Source: Seongchinamella sediminis
Lineage (GTDB): Bacteria > Pseudomonadota > Gammaproteobacteria > Pseudomonadales > Halieaceae
Reading direction: 5' to 3'
DNA length: 32,610 nt
Assembly (NCBI RefSeq): GCF_003457605.1
Contig: NZ_QRAN01000029.1
Location: 1-32,610 of the forward strand
Position numbers and translations under genes: made by a program. Under the pieces are notes generated by a model. That model was not told the DNA's origin. It saw only the letters and a list, made by a program, of their open reading frames with translations, and searched no databases. Position 1 is the stretch's first letter, and each line of letters opens with the position of its first letter. Below are positions 8,430 to 15,473 of this stretch, in pieces.

Positions 8430-10160
8430 GTGGGGTCTTTCTCAGTGACTGATAAACAAGACCCGGCGGGCGGGCAGTCAATAATCATCAATCTTCGCCG
8501 CTCACAGGCCAGTTTCCTCACCCACCTTGCCCGGGCGGCCAGGCTGAGTAAAGCGGAGGTCATTGAGCACCTGATTGCCCTTGCCGCTAATCCCGATTCC
8601 GACTGGCGCCAGGATGTGTTGTACAGCGACCCGGTGCAATCAGAACTCCAGGGCTTCCAGCCGGTAAGCAGGGGGCCCCACTGGACCAGGCTCGATATAC
8701 AGCTTGAGCAGAGCGCCCTGCAACAGCTGGATGCTTTGGCGCAGCGCGGCTCGGGAAGCCGCTCCAGGGTATTGCGCCACCTGGTAAAGGACAGCATGGA
8801 AAAGTTCGGTGTTCGCAGCCAGCGGCGCGGGCACCGGCGCTCGAGTTGGCGGCCAGGCTGGCTGCCGAAATTGAATCCCCTGGTGTTGATAGGCGCTGCC
8901 GCTGTCCTGGTGCTTATCCTGGTGCTGGTGTTGCACAACCCCAACCCGACCCAGAGCGGCCCGGAATGGGCCGGCAACGAGGCCAGCGTTATACTCGATC
9001 CGCAAACTCATACCCATTACTCAGATGGCGCACTGGCTCCGGATGAACTGGTGGCGATGGCCGTCAGTGAAGGCTGTGATGCGCTGGTGGTGAGCGATCA
9101 TTCCGATGCCACCGGTACAGTCAGCGAGGAGCAACTGGGCGAATTGGACCGGCTTCGGCGACATTACCCGGACCTGCTGCTGTTCAATGGTGTCGAGCTC
9201 AATATGCCCTCCTACGATCAGCGGGAACACGCGACATTGATCGCCAGCCCCGATGTTGAAGGGCCAATCCTGAGGCAGTTTCGCGACCTTGCTGAGCTGC
9301 GACCCGAGGCGCCCGATGCGGATGCCGCTAACCGGCGTGCAGAGATATCCCTGCTTGAACGGCTTGCCGATCACCAGGGGCGCTTTGGCAATGTGCTGGT
9401 ATTTTACACTCACCCCGCGAAACAGGATCCCGATATCTGGCAGAACTTCGAGGATGTGAGCAATTGGAATGCCAACGAACGCATTTTTGCCGCGCTGGAA
9501 GGGGCGCCAGGACACCAGAACGGCAAGGTGATTGGCGACTACCAGGCACCATTGTTCACCCAGGACCGCTGGGATCCTGTGGTGGCGGAAATTGGCGGAG
9601 TATGGGATCAATTGCTCTCCCACGGCCATGACATCTGGGGCGCACTGGGTTCGTCAGATTTTCACGATGAAGATATCGACAGACCCCCCTGTGCGTTCAC
9701 CCGCACGCACCTGGCGGTGCCTGAGCGAAGTTACCGCGGCGTGCTGGCAGCGTTGAATGCGGGCACCTTCTGGGCGGATCATGGTCGCATTCTGGATCAG
9801 CTGTGGTTTTCTGTGCATATGGAGGGGCTGGAGGGAAATGCCGCTTACCCGGGGGCCACCGTCTACCTTACCGGCAGCGAGGAGGAGGCGGTACTGTCCC
9901 TGGCCATCGAGCGGGGGCCGGGCAGTGCCGGCAAGCCTTTGTCGGCGGAATTTATCGGCAGTTGCAAGCTCGGCGCGGCCGAGAGCCTGACCCGGCAGTG
10001 GATACCGCCCGCGGAAACAACCGCCACGGCAACCATGCCGCTGTTGCAGACGGGGCGCGACGGCGAAAGCTGTACAGTGCGCGCTCGCGTGCGCCTGCAA
10101 CGGGATGGCGAACCTGATTACCTGGCCTATAGCAACCACATCAGGTTAGTGCTCGATTGA
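8430..10160 (+). CDS. Membrane-anchored PHP-domain hydrolase with N-terminal tandem ribbon-helix-helix-like segments
   Basis: 576 residues. Two N-terminal segments each follow the ribbon-helix-helix pattern of one strand and two short helices: residues 17-52 (SIIINLRR...ARLSKAEVIEHLIALA) and 86-124 (TRLDIQLEQ...GSRSRVLRHLVKDSME). A basic stretch (130-146) then leads to a single membrane span at about 150-169. The rest has the PHP metal-binding signature THTHYSDG (193-200) and SDHSD (222-226), later His residues (YTHPAK) and SSDFHDED, typical of PHP phosphoesterases of the CehA/McbA kind. By the positive-inside rule the N-terminal segments are cytoplasmic and the hydrolase periplasmic. Start uncertain: GTG 8430 or GTG 8445. 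It precedes a small membrane protein by 48 bp. Substrate unknown; lying in an exopolysaccharide locus, a phosphorylated glycan intermediate is one guess. Confidence 0.8.
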   Translation: MGSFSVTDKQDPAGGQSIIINLRRSQASFLTHLARAARLSKAEVIEHLIALAANPDSDWRQDVLYSDPVQSELQGFQPVSRGPHWTRLDIQLEQSALQQLDALAQRGSGSRSRVLRHLVKDSMEKFGVRSQRRGHRRSSWRPGWLPKLNPLVLIGAAAVLVLILVLVLHNPNPTQSGPEWAGNEASVILDPQTHTHYSDGALAPDELVAMAVSEGCDALVVSDHSDATGTVSEEQLGELDRLRRHYPDLLLFNGVELNMPSYDQREHATLIASPDVEGPILRQFRDLAELRPEAPDADAANRRAEISLLERLADHQGRFGNVLVFYTHPAKQDPDIWQNFEDVSNWNANERIFAALEGAPGHQNGKVIGDYQAPLFTQDRWDPVVAEIGGVWDQLLSHGHDIWGALGSSDFHDEDIDRPPCAFTRTHLAVPERSYRGVLAALNAGTFWADHGRILDQLWFSVHMEGLEGNAAYPGATVYLTGSEEEAVLSLAIERGPGSAGKPLSAEFIGSCKLGAAESLTRQWIPPAETTATATMPLLQTGRDGESCTVRARVRLQRDGEPDYLAYSNHIRLVLD

Positions 10161-10208
10161 ATACGCTGGTATTGAACCGGAACAACAAATCCACTGAAGG
10201 AGAGGCTG

Positions 10209-10406
10209 ATGAAGCAGTTTATGACGTATCTGGGGCAGGGGGCCGGCGTGGCAGGCGCGCTTATCTGCCTGGTCGCCGGTCTGGCGCGGCTTACCGGCGT
10301 GTATCATATGGCAGCCTTTGAAGCCACGACCCTGTTTATGGTGGGAACGGGCTTGATGGTGTTTGCCTGCATGGTGAAACTGGAACTGCTACTGGGGCGC
10401 AGTTAA
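10209..10406 (+). CDS. Small two-helix inner-membrane protein
   Basis: 65 residues with an excellent ribosome-binding site (AAGGAGAGG seven bases before ATG), so the gene is very likely real although I recognise no family. Two hydrophobic segments are seen at about residues 10-30 and 37-60, joined by a short loop (TGVYHMAAF), so both ends probably face the same side. It follows the PHP gene by 48 bp on the same strand and is likely cotranscribed with it; a hairpin and an intrinsic terminator follow directly. It could be an accessory subunit of the membrane-anchored PHP protein, which is inference from position only. Confidence 0.75.
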   Translation: MKQFMTYLGQGAGVAGALICLVAGLARLTGVYHMAAFEATTLFMVGTGLMVFACMVKLELLLGRS

Positions 10407-10413
10407 GCGCCCC
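10394..10413 (+). repeat. 7-bp hairpin overlapping the small membrane protein stop codon
   Basis: GGGGCGC (10394-10400) pairs exactly with GCGCCCC (10407-10413) around the six-base loop AGTTAA that contains the stop codon. No T tract follows at once, but an intrinsic terminator lies 14 bases further on, so the two may act together. Confidence 0.55.
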
Positions 10414-10426
10414 ACGCAAGGCCGGG

Positions 10427-10455
10427 AGCTGGCGCGGGGTGTGTCAGCTTTTTTT
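10427..10455 (+). terminator. Intrinsic terminator after PHP / small membrane protein genes
   Basis: A stem can form between 10427-10435 (AGCTGGCGC) and 10441-10449 (GTGTCAGCT) with two G-U pairs and the loop GGGGT, followed by a run of seven T (10449-10455). This separates the PHP/small-protein transcript from the PEP-CTERM gene. Confidence 0.7.
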
Positions 10456-10471
10456 ACTCTGTTCGACCTGC

Positions 10472-10493
10472 TTTTGTGAACTGGCTCACAAAA
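10472..10493. promoter_or_regulatory. Perfect CRP/Vfr-like dyad upstream of PEP-CTERM gene
   Basis: TTTTGTGA (10472-10479) and TCACAAAA (10486-10493) form an exact inverted repeat with a six-base spacer. The core TGTGA-N6-TCACA equals the classical CRP operator core. Its centre lies about 131 bp upstream of the start expected for the sigma-54 promoter at 10588, a distance also typical of enhancer-binding protein sites. Which regulator binds is not decided by sequence alone. Confidence 0.55.
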
Positions 10494-10518
10494 ATTACCA
10501 AGACGGTGTCAGCATAAC

Positions 10519-10565
10519 TTACACTAGTGGTAACTCATTTTTTGGCGGATTCTGCTAACTAGCAG
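10519..10565. promoter_or_regulatory. Two further dyads between CRP-like site and sigma-54 promoter
   Basis: TTACaCTAGTGgTAA (10519-10533) is an imperfect palindrome with one mismatched pair, and CTGCTA/TAGCAG (10552-10557 and 10560-10565) is an exact repeat with a two-base spacer. The second lies close upstream of the -24 box, the first about 88 bp before the expected transcription start. They may be operator sites for an enhancer-binding protein. Confidence 0.3.
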
Positions 10566-10587
10566 TTAAATAACAGAATATAGAATC

Positions 10588-10603
10588 TGGCATGTTACTT
10601 GCT
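10588..10603 (+). promoter_or_regulatory. Sigma-54 (RpoN) promoter for PEP-CTERM gene
   Basis: TGGCATG-TTAC-TTGCT matches the -24/-12 consensus TGGCACG-N4-TTGCW at all but one position, with exactly 10 bases between GG (10589-10590) and GC (10601-10602). Transcription should begin near 10614, about 83 bases before the TTG start of the PEP-CTERM gene. Sigma-54 control agrees with the known genomic link of exosortase loci with PrsK/PrsR, a sigma-54-type two-component pair; neither gene is in this window. Confidence 0.75.
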
Positions 10604-10696
10604 GTATTTCTGACAGGATATATGTGGCTCGGTTTTTAGTCCATTGAGTATTAAACGACCGATCCACTCAATGCGTAAAATACAGGGAATGAAGCG

Positions 10697-11380
10697 TTGC
10701 TTCTTAGTGTGAATAACGTGGTGATTTTGCAGAATCTGTTGAAAAGCTTCGGGGCAGTTATCGTCGGCGGATTGGTGGCAACGAGCGCCAATGCCTCTCT
10801 CATCGAACTCCCACCCATAGACGATGATTTCGGGGTCAATGACGTTGTCTTTCGCGTCCTCCCGGGCGATTACCAGTACGCCGATGCAGCCCAGTTACTT
10901 GGGGGCAACGATAGTCTCTCGGCCATCAATGCGCTGAACGGCGGCTTTGCCGGTGACGCCTGGTCCTTACTCGACAAAACCGGTGAGTCTGCGTCAGCGT
11001 TTTTTGGCGTGACCTTCGAGTTAACGGCTCAGTTGGGTGCCACCTCAGGGAGCTTCGAGCTCTCCTGGAGTGAGACAGGTTCGCCGGGCCTGCCCCTGAG
11101 CATGGATTTTGTTTTCGTATCCAAGGCCGCTGGTAACTGGGGCGCCTATCTGTTCGAATCGATCGACTTCAGCAGCGACCCGCTGTCCGGCGACGGTTTA
11201 TTCGAAGTCACGTGGTCCAACAATGGCGGACAGGCACCCGGATTGAGTCATGCGTCTATCTATGGCCGGTTGGTTGATTCAACGCGGTCTGGCGGTGAAG
11301 GGCGCATACCGCTTCCGGGAACGCTTGTACTGGTCGGTCTTGGGCTGGGGGCACTCAGGATTTTTCGTCGGCCCTCTTAG
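10697..11380 (+). CDS. PEP-CTERM sorting-domain surface protein (PLPG variant)
   Basis: About 227 residues. The N terminus is a Sec signal peptide (hydrophobic core GAVIVGGLVA, cleavage after SANA near residue 33). The mature part is acidic, Ser/Gly-rich and lacks Cys, as usual for PEP-CTERM proteins, with no recognised domain. The C terminus has the tripartite sorting signal: PLPG motif, hydrophobic helix TLVLVGLGLGALRIF, and terminal RRPS. An exosortase should cleave at the motif and pass the protein to the surface or matrix. No ATG fits: the start shown is TTG 10697 with AGGGA upstream, but GTG 10709 or TTG further in are possible. It is preceded by a sigma-54 promoter and followed by prsT. 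Confidence 0.8.
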   Translation: MLLSVNNVVILQNLLKSFGAVIVGGLVATSANASLIELPPIDDDFGVNDVVFRVLPGDYQYADAAQLLGGNDSLSAINALNGGFAGDAWSLLDKTGESASAFFGVTFELTAQLGATSGSFELSWSETGSPGLPLSMDFVFVSKAAGNWGAYLFESIDFSSDPLSGDGLFEVTWSNNGGQAPGLSHASIYGRLVDSTRSGGEGRIPLPGTLVLVGLGLGALRIFRRPS

Positions 11381-11394
11381 AGCAGACATCTGCT
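11381..11394. repeat. 6-bp inverted repeat just after PEP-CTERM stop
   Basis: AGCAGA (11381-11386) pairs with TCTGCT (11389-11394) across CA, starting at the base after the stop codon. No T tract follows. It lies about 70 bp upstream of the prsT sigma-54 promoter and could be an operator. A 10-bp palindrome ACCTCGAGGT follows at 11408-11417. Confidence 0.35.
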
Positions 11395-11452
11395 GGCAAC
11401 GACCCGTACCTCGAGGTGTCGGCCCCTGGAGCGAGGGCCGGTCTGCCTGTCA

Positions 11453-11468
11453 TGGCAAGAAATTTGCG
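11453..11468 (+). promoter_or_regulatory. Sigma-54 (RpoN) promoter for prsT
   Basis: TGGCAAG-AAAT-TTGCG fits TGGCACG-N4-TTGCW with two mismatches and correct 10-base spacing between GG (11454-11455) and GC (11466-11467). The start would be near 11479, giving a leader of about 180 bases before the prsT ATG. It is the second such site within 900 bp, so PEP-CTERM cargo and PrsT appear to share control. Confidence 0.6.
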
Positions 11469-11661
11469 ACCTATAACTTTACCGCTACCGGTAGCAAATG
11501 GATTGTTCGTCGGCTGGCGCGCCTCCCTAATCTGCTCTATTCGTGAGCTGGTTCCTTGTCTACCACCCGATACCTTGTAACATGGGCATACAGACCGGGT
11601 CCTTGACCATCTTCAAGCGATGGGCGCAGAGGCCCGGGACAACAAGCTGAACGGAGTGCCC

Positions 11662-14418
11662 ATGCGCAACATATTATTAGGCTGGATGCTGATTGCGTTG
11701 ATAGCTTGTGGTGGCAGTGAGTCGGCGGAACAGTACATCTCGAGCGCCAGGGAGCACCTGACGAGCGCTGACTATAATGCCGCCACCATCGAACTCAAGA
11801 ATGCTCTGCGCCTGGATGCCAATGCGGCGGAAGCTCGCTGGCTGCTGGGTAAGTTGTACCTTGACCAGGGCGATTTCCCGTCCGCGGAGAAGGAGTTACA
11901 GCGTGCCCAGGCACTGGGGTGGCAGCTTGATGATATCTATCCTGCACTGGCACAGGCCTGGCTGGCGCAGGGCAAGTTCGATGACGTATTGGGGCTGGAT
12001 GACAAGACGCTGGCACCCATACCGGCCGCTGATCTGTTGGCCAGCCAGGCGCTGGCTGAGTTGGCACGGGGCAATGTGGAGGAAGCCGGTAAAAAAGTGG
12101 CGCTGGCGCTGGCAAACAACCCGTCCTCCATTCCCGCCAGATTGGCAGAGGCCCGCCTGTTTGCAAGCCAGGGTGATGCGACCGGCTCACTGATCGTCCT
12201 CGAGGAAATCCTGGAGAGCGATAGTAGCAATGTCGATGCCTGGAGGCTGAAAGGCGACGTCCTGATGCAGCTTCAGGAGTTGCAAGCCGCACGCGAGGCC
12301 TATACCGAGACCATCAAGCATGCGCGCCTCGCTCTCAGTGACCGGGTGAAACGAGCACTGATCAATATCCAGTTGCAGGATTATGCAGCCGCGCAGTCTG
12401 ATGTTGACGAGCTTCTGCGTGTAGCGCCGCAGAATCCGGTCGCAAACTACGTGCAGGGTTTGCTCCACTACCAGAACAAAGACTACCCCGGGGCCGTCAC
12501 GGCCCTGTCTCTCGCCGAGCCGGTTGCGAATCAATATCCACTGGTCCTTTTCTATCTCGCCAGCGCCCACCTGATAGAGGGCAACGCTGACCGGGCCTTG
12601 CAGTTTGCCAGGCGCTTTGTCAGCCAGGTGCCGGACAATATCGCGGGCCGGAAACTGCTTGCCACGCTGAACCTGCAGCAGCGGGAGCCCCGGCAGGCCC
12701 GGGAAACGATCCAGCCGGTTCTCGACGCCAATCCGGAAGATGTGGAGGCGCTGAATATCATGGCCAATGCCCTGTTGCTGGAGGGACAGACCGACCAGGG
12801 GATGGATCTTCTGGCGCGCATAGCCGCCTTGCAGCCTGACTCGCCCGTGGCCCAGATGCGTTTGGGGGCGGGGCTGATGCTCTCCGGCAAAGGCGATGAG
12901 GCCAGCGGTCACCTGGAAACCGCGCTTGATATCAACCCGGAATTTCAGCAGGCGGATATTCTGCTGGTCCTCAACCAACTGCAGAAGCAGGATTACGAAG
13001 GAGCCATTGAGGCTGCCAGGGCCTACCAGCGCCGCCATATAGGCGAGGTGGCCCCTTATAACGTCCTGGGCCGGGTTTACATGGCGGCAGGCCAGTCAGA
13101 TCAGGCCCGGGAAGCGTTCGACAAGGCGCTCAGGTTTGAACCCGGTGATCCCTCTGCCCACCTGAGCCTGGCAGAAATGGCCCTGGCAGAGGGTGACAAC
13201 AAAGCCGCCCGCCAGCATTACCAGAACATACTCGAGCATCATGCCTATAACCTGCCCACGCTGCTGGCATTGGCGGCACTGGAGGCCAGGGAAAAGAATG
13301 AAGAAGCCATGGTGCGCTGGCTTACCTGGGCTATCGATAAACATCCGTCCGTGCTGCAACCGCGACTGATGTTGGCCCGCTACTACCTTGGGTCCGGAAA
13401 AACCGCGCAGGTCACCCCGCTGTTTGCCGATCTGGACGAACTGCAGCGTCGCTCTCGCCCCGTGCTGGAACTCACGGCGATGGCACAGTTATCAGGCAAG
13501 GAACACGACATTGCCCGGGCGAGCCTGGAGCAGTTGATTGCTACCAATCCGGAGACTGCCCATTATCACTATTTACTGGCTGTAGCCGCGGGTCGCTCGG
13601 GGGACCAGGACAAAGCACAGCGGGAACTGCGCGAGGCGTACCGGCTTGATAACAAGCATATTCCCACGGTGGTTGCACTGGCCAGGCTGGCCCTGGCAGA
13701 ACAGCGGCCAGAGGATTTTGACCAACACCTGCAGGCACTGCAGCAGCTGGCGCCTGGCGCCGCGGAGGTCCTGCGTCTGAGCGCCATTGCCGCACTGCGG
13801 GCGGAAGACACCGGCGGGGCAGTTCAATTGGCCACCCGCGCGTTTGAGACGGCCCCGTCAACCCAGACGCTGCTGGAACTGGTGTCCTACCAGAAGCGTG
13901 CGGGCAAAGCGGAGGCCGCTATGCAACTGATGCAGCAATGGGTCGACGACCATCCTGACGACGTTGCCGCCAGACTCGCCCTGGGAAACGACCTGCAACT
14001 GGCGAACGACGTTCCCGCTGCCCAGAAACAGTTTCTCGCCGTGGTGGAACGGGCCCCGGCCAATGTGATGGCGCTGAACAACCTCGCCTGGAACCTGCGA
14101 CAGGACGAGCCTGCCCAGGCGCTGGAGTACATTCGCCGGGCCGCGCGGGCAGCCCCCGAGCGCCCCGAAGTGCTCGATACCCTGGCGGTTATCGAGCATC
14201 TCAACGGCGAAAACCGCGCGGCCTACCGCAACATCGAGCGGGCCTTGATCGGCGCGCCTGAAAATCCGTCCATGCGCTATCACAAGGCCATGATAGGGGC
14301 CAGTCTTGGCGAGAAACATCAGGCAATTGCCTTGCTAGAGGAACTGCTTGTTGAAGGCGCGCCGGACTTCCCCGAAAGGGAGGAGGCGGCCCAGTTGCTC
14401 AAGCGTTTGCAGGGCTGA
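11662..14418 (+). CDS. prsT: PEP-CTERM system TPR-repeat lipoprotein PrsT
   Basis: 918 residues from ATG 11662. This start is chosen because GGAG lies eight bases upstream and because it places the lipoprotein signal peptide at the N terminus: MRNILLGWMLIALIAC, lipobox LIAC with lipidated Cys16. The frame is open to an ATG at 11620, which would bury the signal. The rest is an almost continuous run of TPR repeats (for example AEARWLLGKLYLDQGDFPSA, AHLSLAEMALAEGDNKAA), about 20 or more, with a final AWNLRQDEPAQALEYIRRA block. Length and make-up fit the PrsT family found only in genomes with exosortase and large exopolysaccharide loci. It is probably an envelope scaffold for polysaccharide export or PEP-CTERM sorting. 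It is convergent with the OmpA-domain gene and has its own sigma-54 promoter. Confidence 0.92.
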   Translation: MRNILLGWMLIALIACGGSESAEQYISSAREHLTSADYNAATIELKNALRLDANAAEARWLLGKLYLDQGDFPSAEKELQRAQALGWQLDDIYPALAQAWLAQGKFDDVLGLDDKTLAPIPAADLLASQALAELARGNVEEAGKKVALALANNPSSIPARLAEARLFASQGDATGSLIVLEEILESDSSNVDAWRLKGDVLMQLQELQAAREAYTETIKHARLALSDRVKRALINIQLQDYAAAQSDVDELLRVAPQNPVANYVQGLLHYQNKDYPGAVTALSLAEPVANQYPLVLFYLASAHLIEGNADRALQFARRFVSQVPDNIAGRKLLATLNLQQREPRQARETIQPVLDANPEDVEALNIMANALLLEGQTDQGMDLLARIAALQPDSPVAQMRLGAGLMLSGKGDEASGHLETALDINPEFQQADILLVLNQLQKQDYEGAIEAARAYQRRHIGEVAPYNVLGRVYMAAGQSDQAREAFDKALRFEPGDPSAHLSLAEMALAEGDNKAARQHYQNILEHHAYNLPTLLALAALEAREKNEEAMVRWLTWAIDKHPSVLQPRLMLARYYLGSGKTAQVTPLFADLDELQRRSRPVLELTAMAQLSGKEHDIARASLEQLIATNPETAHYHYLLAVAAGRSGDQDKAQRELREAYRLDNKHIPTVVALARLALAEQRPEDFDQHLQALQQLAPGAAEVLRLSAIAALRAEDTGGAVQLATRAFETAPSTQTLLELVSYQKRAGKAEAAMQLMQQWVDDHPDDVAARLALGNDLQLANDVPAAQKQFLAVVERAPANVMALNNLAWNLRQDEPAQALEYIRRAARAAPERPEVLDTLAVIEHLNGENRAAYRNIERALIGAPENPSMRYHKAMIGASLGEKHQAIALLEELLVEGAPDFPEREEAAQLLKRLQG

Positions 14419-14457
14419 CGAAAGTGTAAATTTCCGGACGGGCAGTGGTTAGCGCGT

Positions 14458-15351
14458 TTATCGCCAAGCAGTGCTGTCGAACTGTACATGCAATTGAACA
14501 ACCCGGCCGCTAATGTCCGGAGGGTCTGTTTCTGTCTGCCTGGCGTCTGCCGCGTCAAATATCCCCAGGCCCTGGACCTCGAGGAAGGTTGAGTCTACAC
14601 CGCTCCCGACCAGGTACTGCGCAACCGCATTTGCCCGTCGTTGTGATAGATCAATGTTGTAGTTTTGGTCGCCTCGATTGTCGGCATATCCCATGACCCT
14701 GATCCTGCCTGGGCCAGCGGCGATGAACTCGCTCGCCACCTCGTCCAGGTTTGCTTTTGCGCTGGCAGACAGCTCAGCACTATCAAAGTCGAAGATGATT
14801 TGTAAGTTAGTGGGTGCAATGCCGTTATCTACCTCGGCCGGGGGCACTGTGGCCACGGTTGATGCGGGCAGGGCTGCTGACTCGGCGACGGGCTGATCGA
14901 TTTGAGGCTGGGCCGCACTGAGTTCAGGCCTCGGCGGTTCTGCGGAGACTGCATTTTCAGGCAGGGGAGGCGACCCGGCTTCTGCTGCAGGCGCAGTACT
15001 GCTTGCCTCAGACGCCACAGCGTCTTCGGTTGCAAAGGAAGTTTTGGGTGCCAACGCGGAGTCGCCGCTAGTTTCACTTCTTCTAAGCGGCTCAGTTGCC
15101 GGGCTCCCCCGGTTGCCATTAACCTCGCGTGCCCCGGTATTGCGCGCCTTATCATCCGAGTGCAGCAGCGCCTCTATTGAGAGCTGCCATTTGCCTAACT
15201 GATCGCGCCAGGCATCGAGGCTGTCAAGGCCGCGATCGTAACTGAGCCACAGTCCCGGTAAGAGCAACAGGATAAGCAGGCTGAGGATAACAGCGGTTAA
15301 CAGGCTTTTGTTGCGGCGAGTTTTTTGCTTGGCCTGCCTGCGCGACGGCAC
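14458..15351 (-). CDS. OmpA-like peptidoglycan-binding protein, probably the downstream half of a frameshifted secretion ATPase
   Basis: 297 residues if started at GTG 15351. It has a basic N terminus (SRRQAKQKTRRNK), one membrane span at 17-36, a low-complexity Ala/Pro/Ser periplasmic linker, and an OmpA domain from about residue 182 (IIFDFDSAELSASAKANL, then GYADNRGDQNYNIDLSQRRA with the peptidoglycan-binding Asp and Arg). No good start exists: GTG 15351 lacks a Shine-Dalgarno sequence and no ATG occurs upstream. Instead the frame is open back to the A10 run at 15484-15493, where it joins the ATPase in the -1 frame. I therefore read it as the C-terminal part of a 701-residue transframe protein; an independent short product remains possible. 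Confidence 0.8.
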   Translation of the reverse strand: MPSRRQAKQKTRRNKSLLTAVILSLLILLLLPGLWLSYDRGLDSLDAWRDQLGKWQLSIEALLHSDDKARNTGAREVNGNRGSPATEPLRRSETSGDSALAPKTSFATEDAVASEASSTAPAAEAGSPPLPENAVSAEPPRPELSAAQPQIDQPVAESAALPASTVATVPPAEVDNGIAPTNLQIIFDFDSAELSASAKANLDEVASEFIAAGPGRIRVMGYADNRGDQNYNIDLSQRRANAVAQYLVGSGVDSTFLEVQGLGIFDAADARQTETDPPDISGRVVQLHVQFDSTAWR

Positions 15352-15473
15352 AGTATTCTGGCCAGAGCGTTGGTTAGCGGCCTTTCGCGGAGCTTGCTTT
15401 GCTTGCGTTTTCGGCTTGATCGGTGGTGACAGGGTGGGCTTGCGCGGTTCCTGCGCTGTCTGTCGCAGGGCAA

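Noticed and set aside
8422-8448. Seven-codon leader frame overlapping a GTG of the PHP gene
   Set aside because: The strong AGGAGG lies 20 bases before its ATG, too far, and nothing in the peptide suggests attenuation; mentioned only under the intergenic entry.
12187-13038. Open frame on the minus strand inside prsT
   Set aside because: Mirrors repeated TPR codons; no family signature or start signals.
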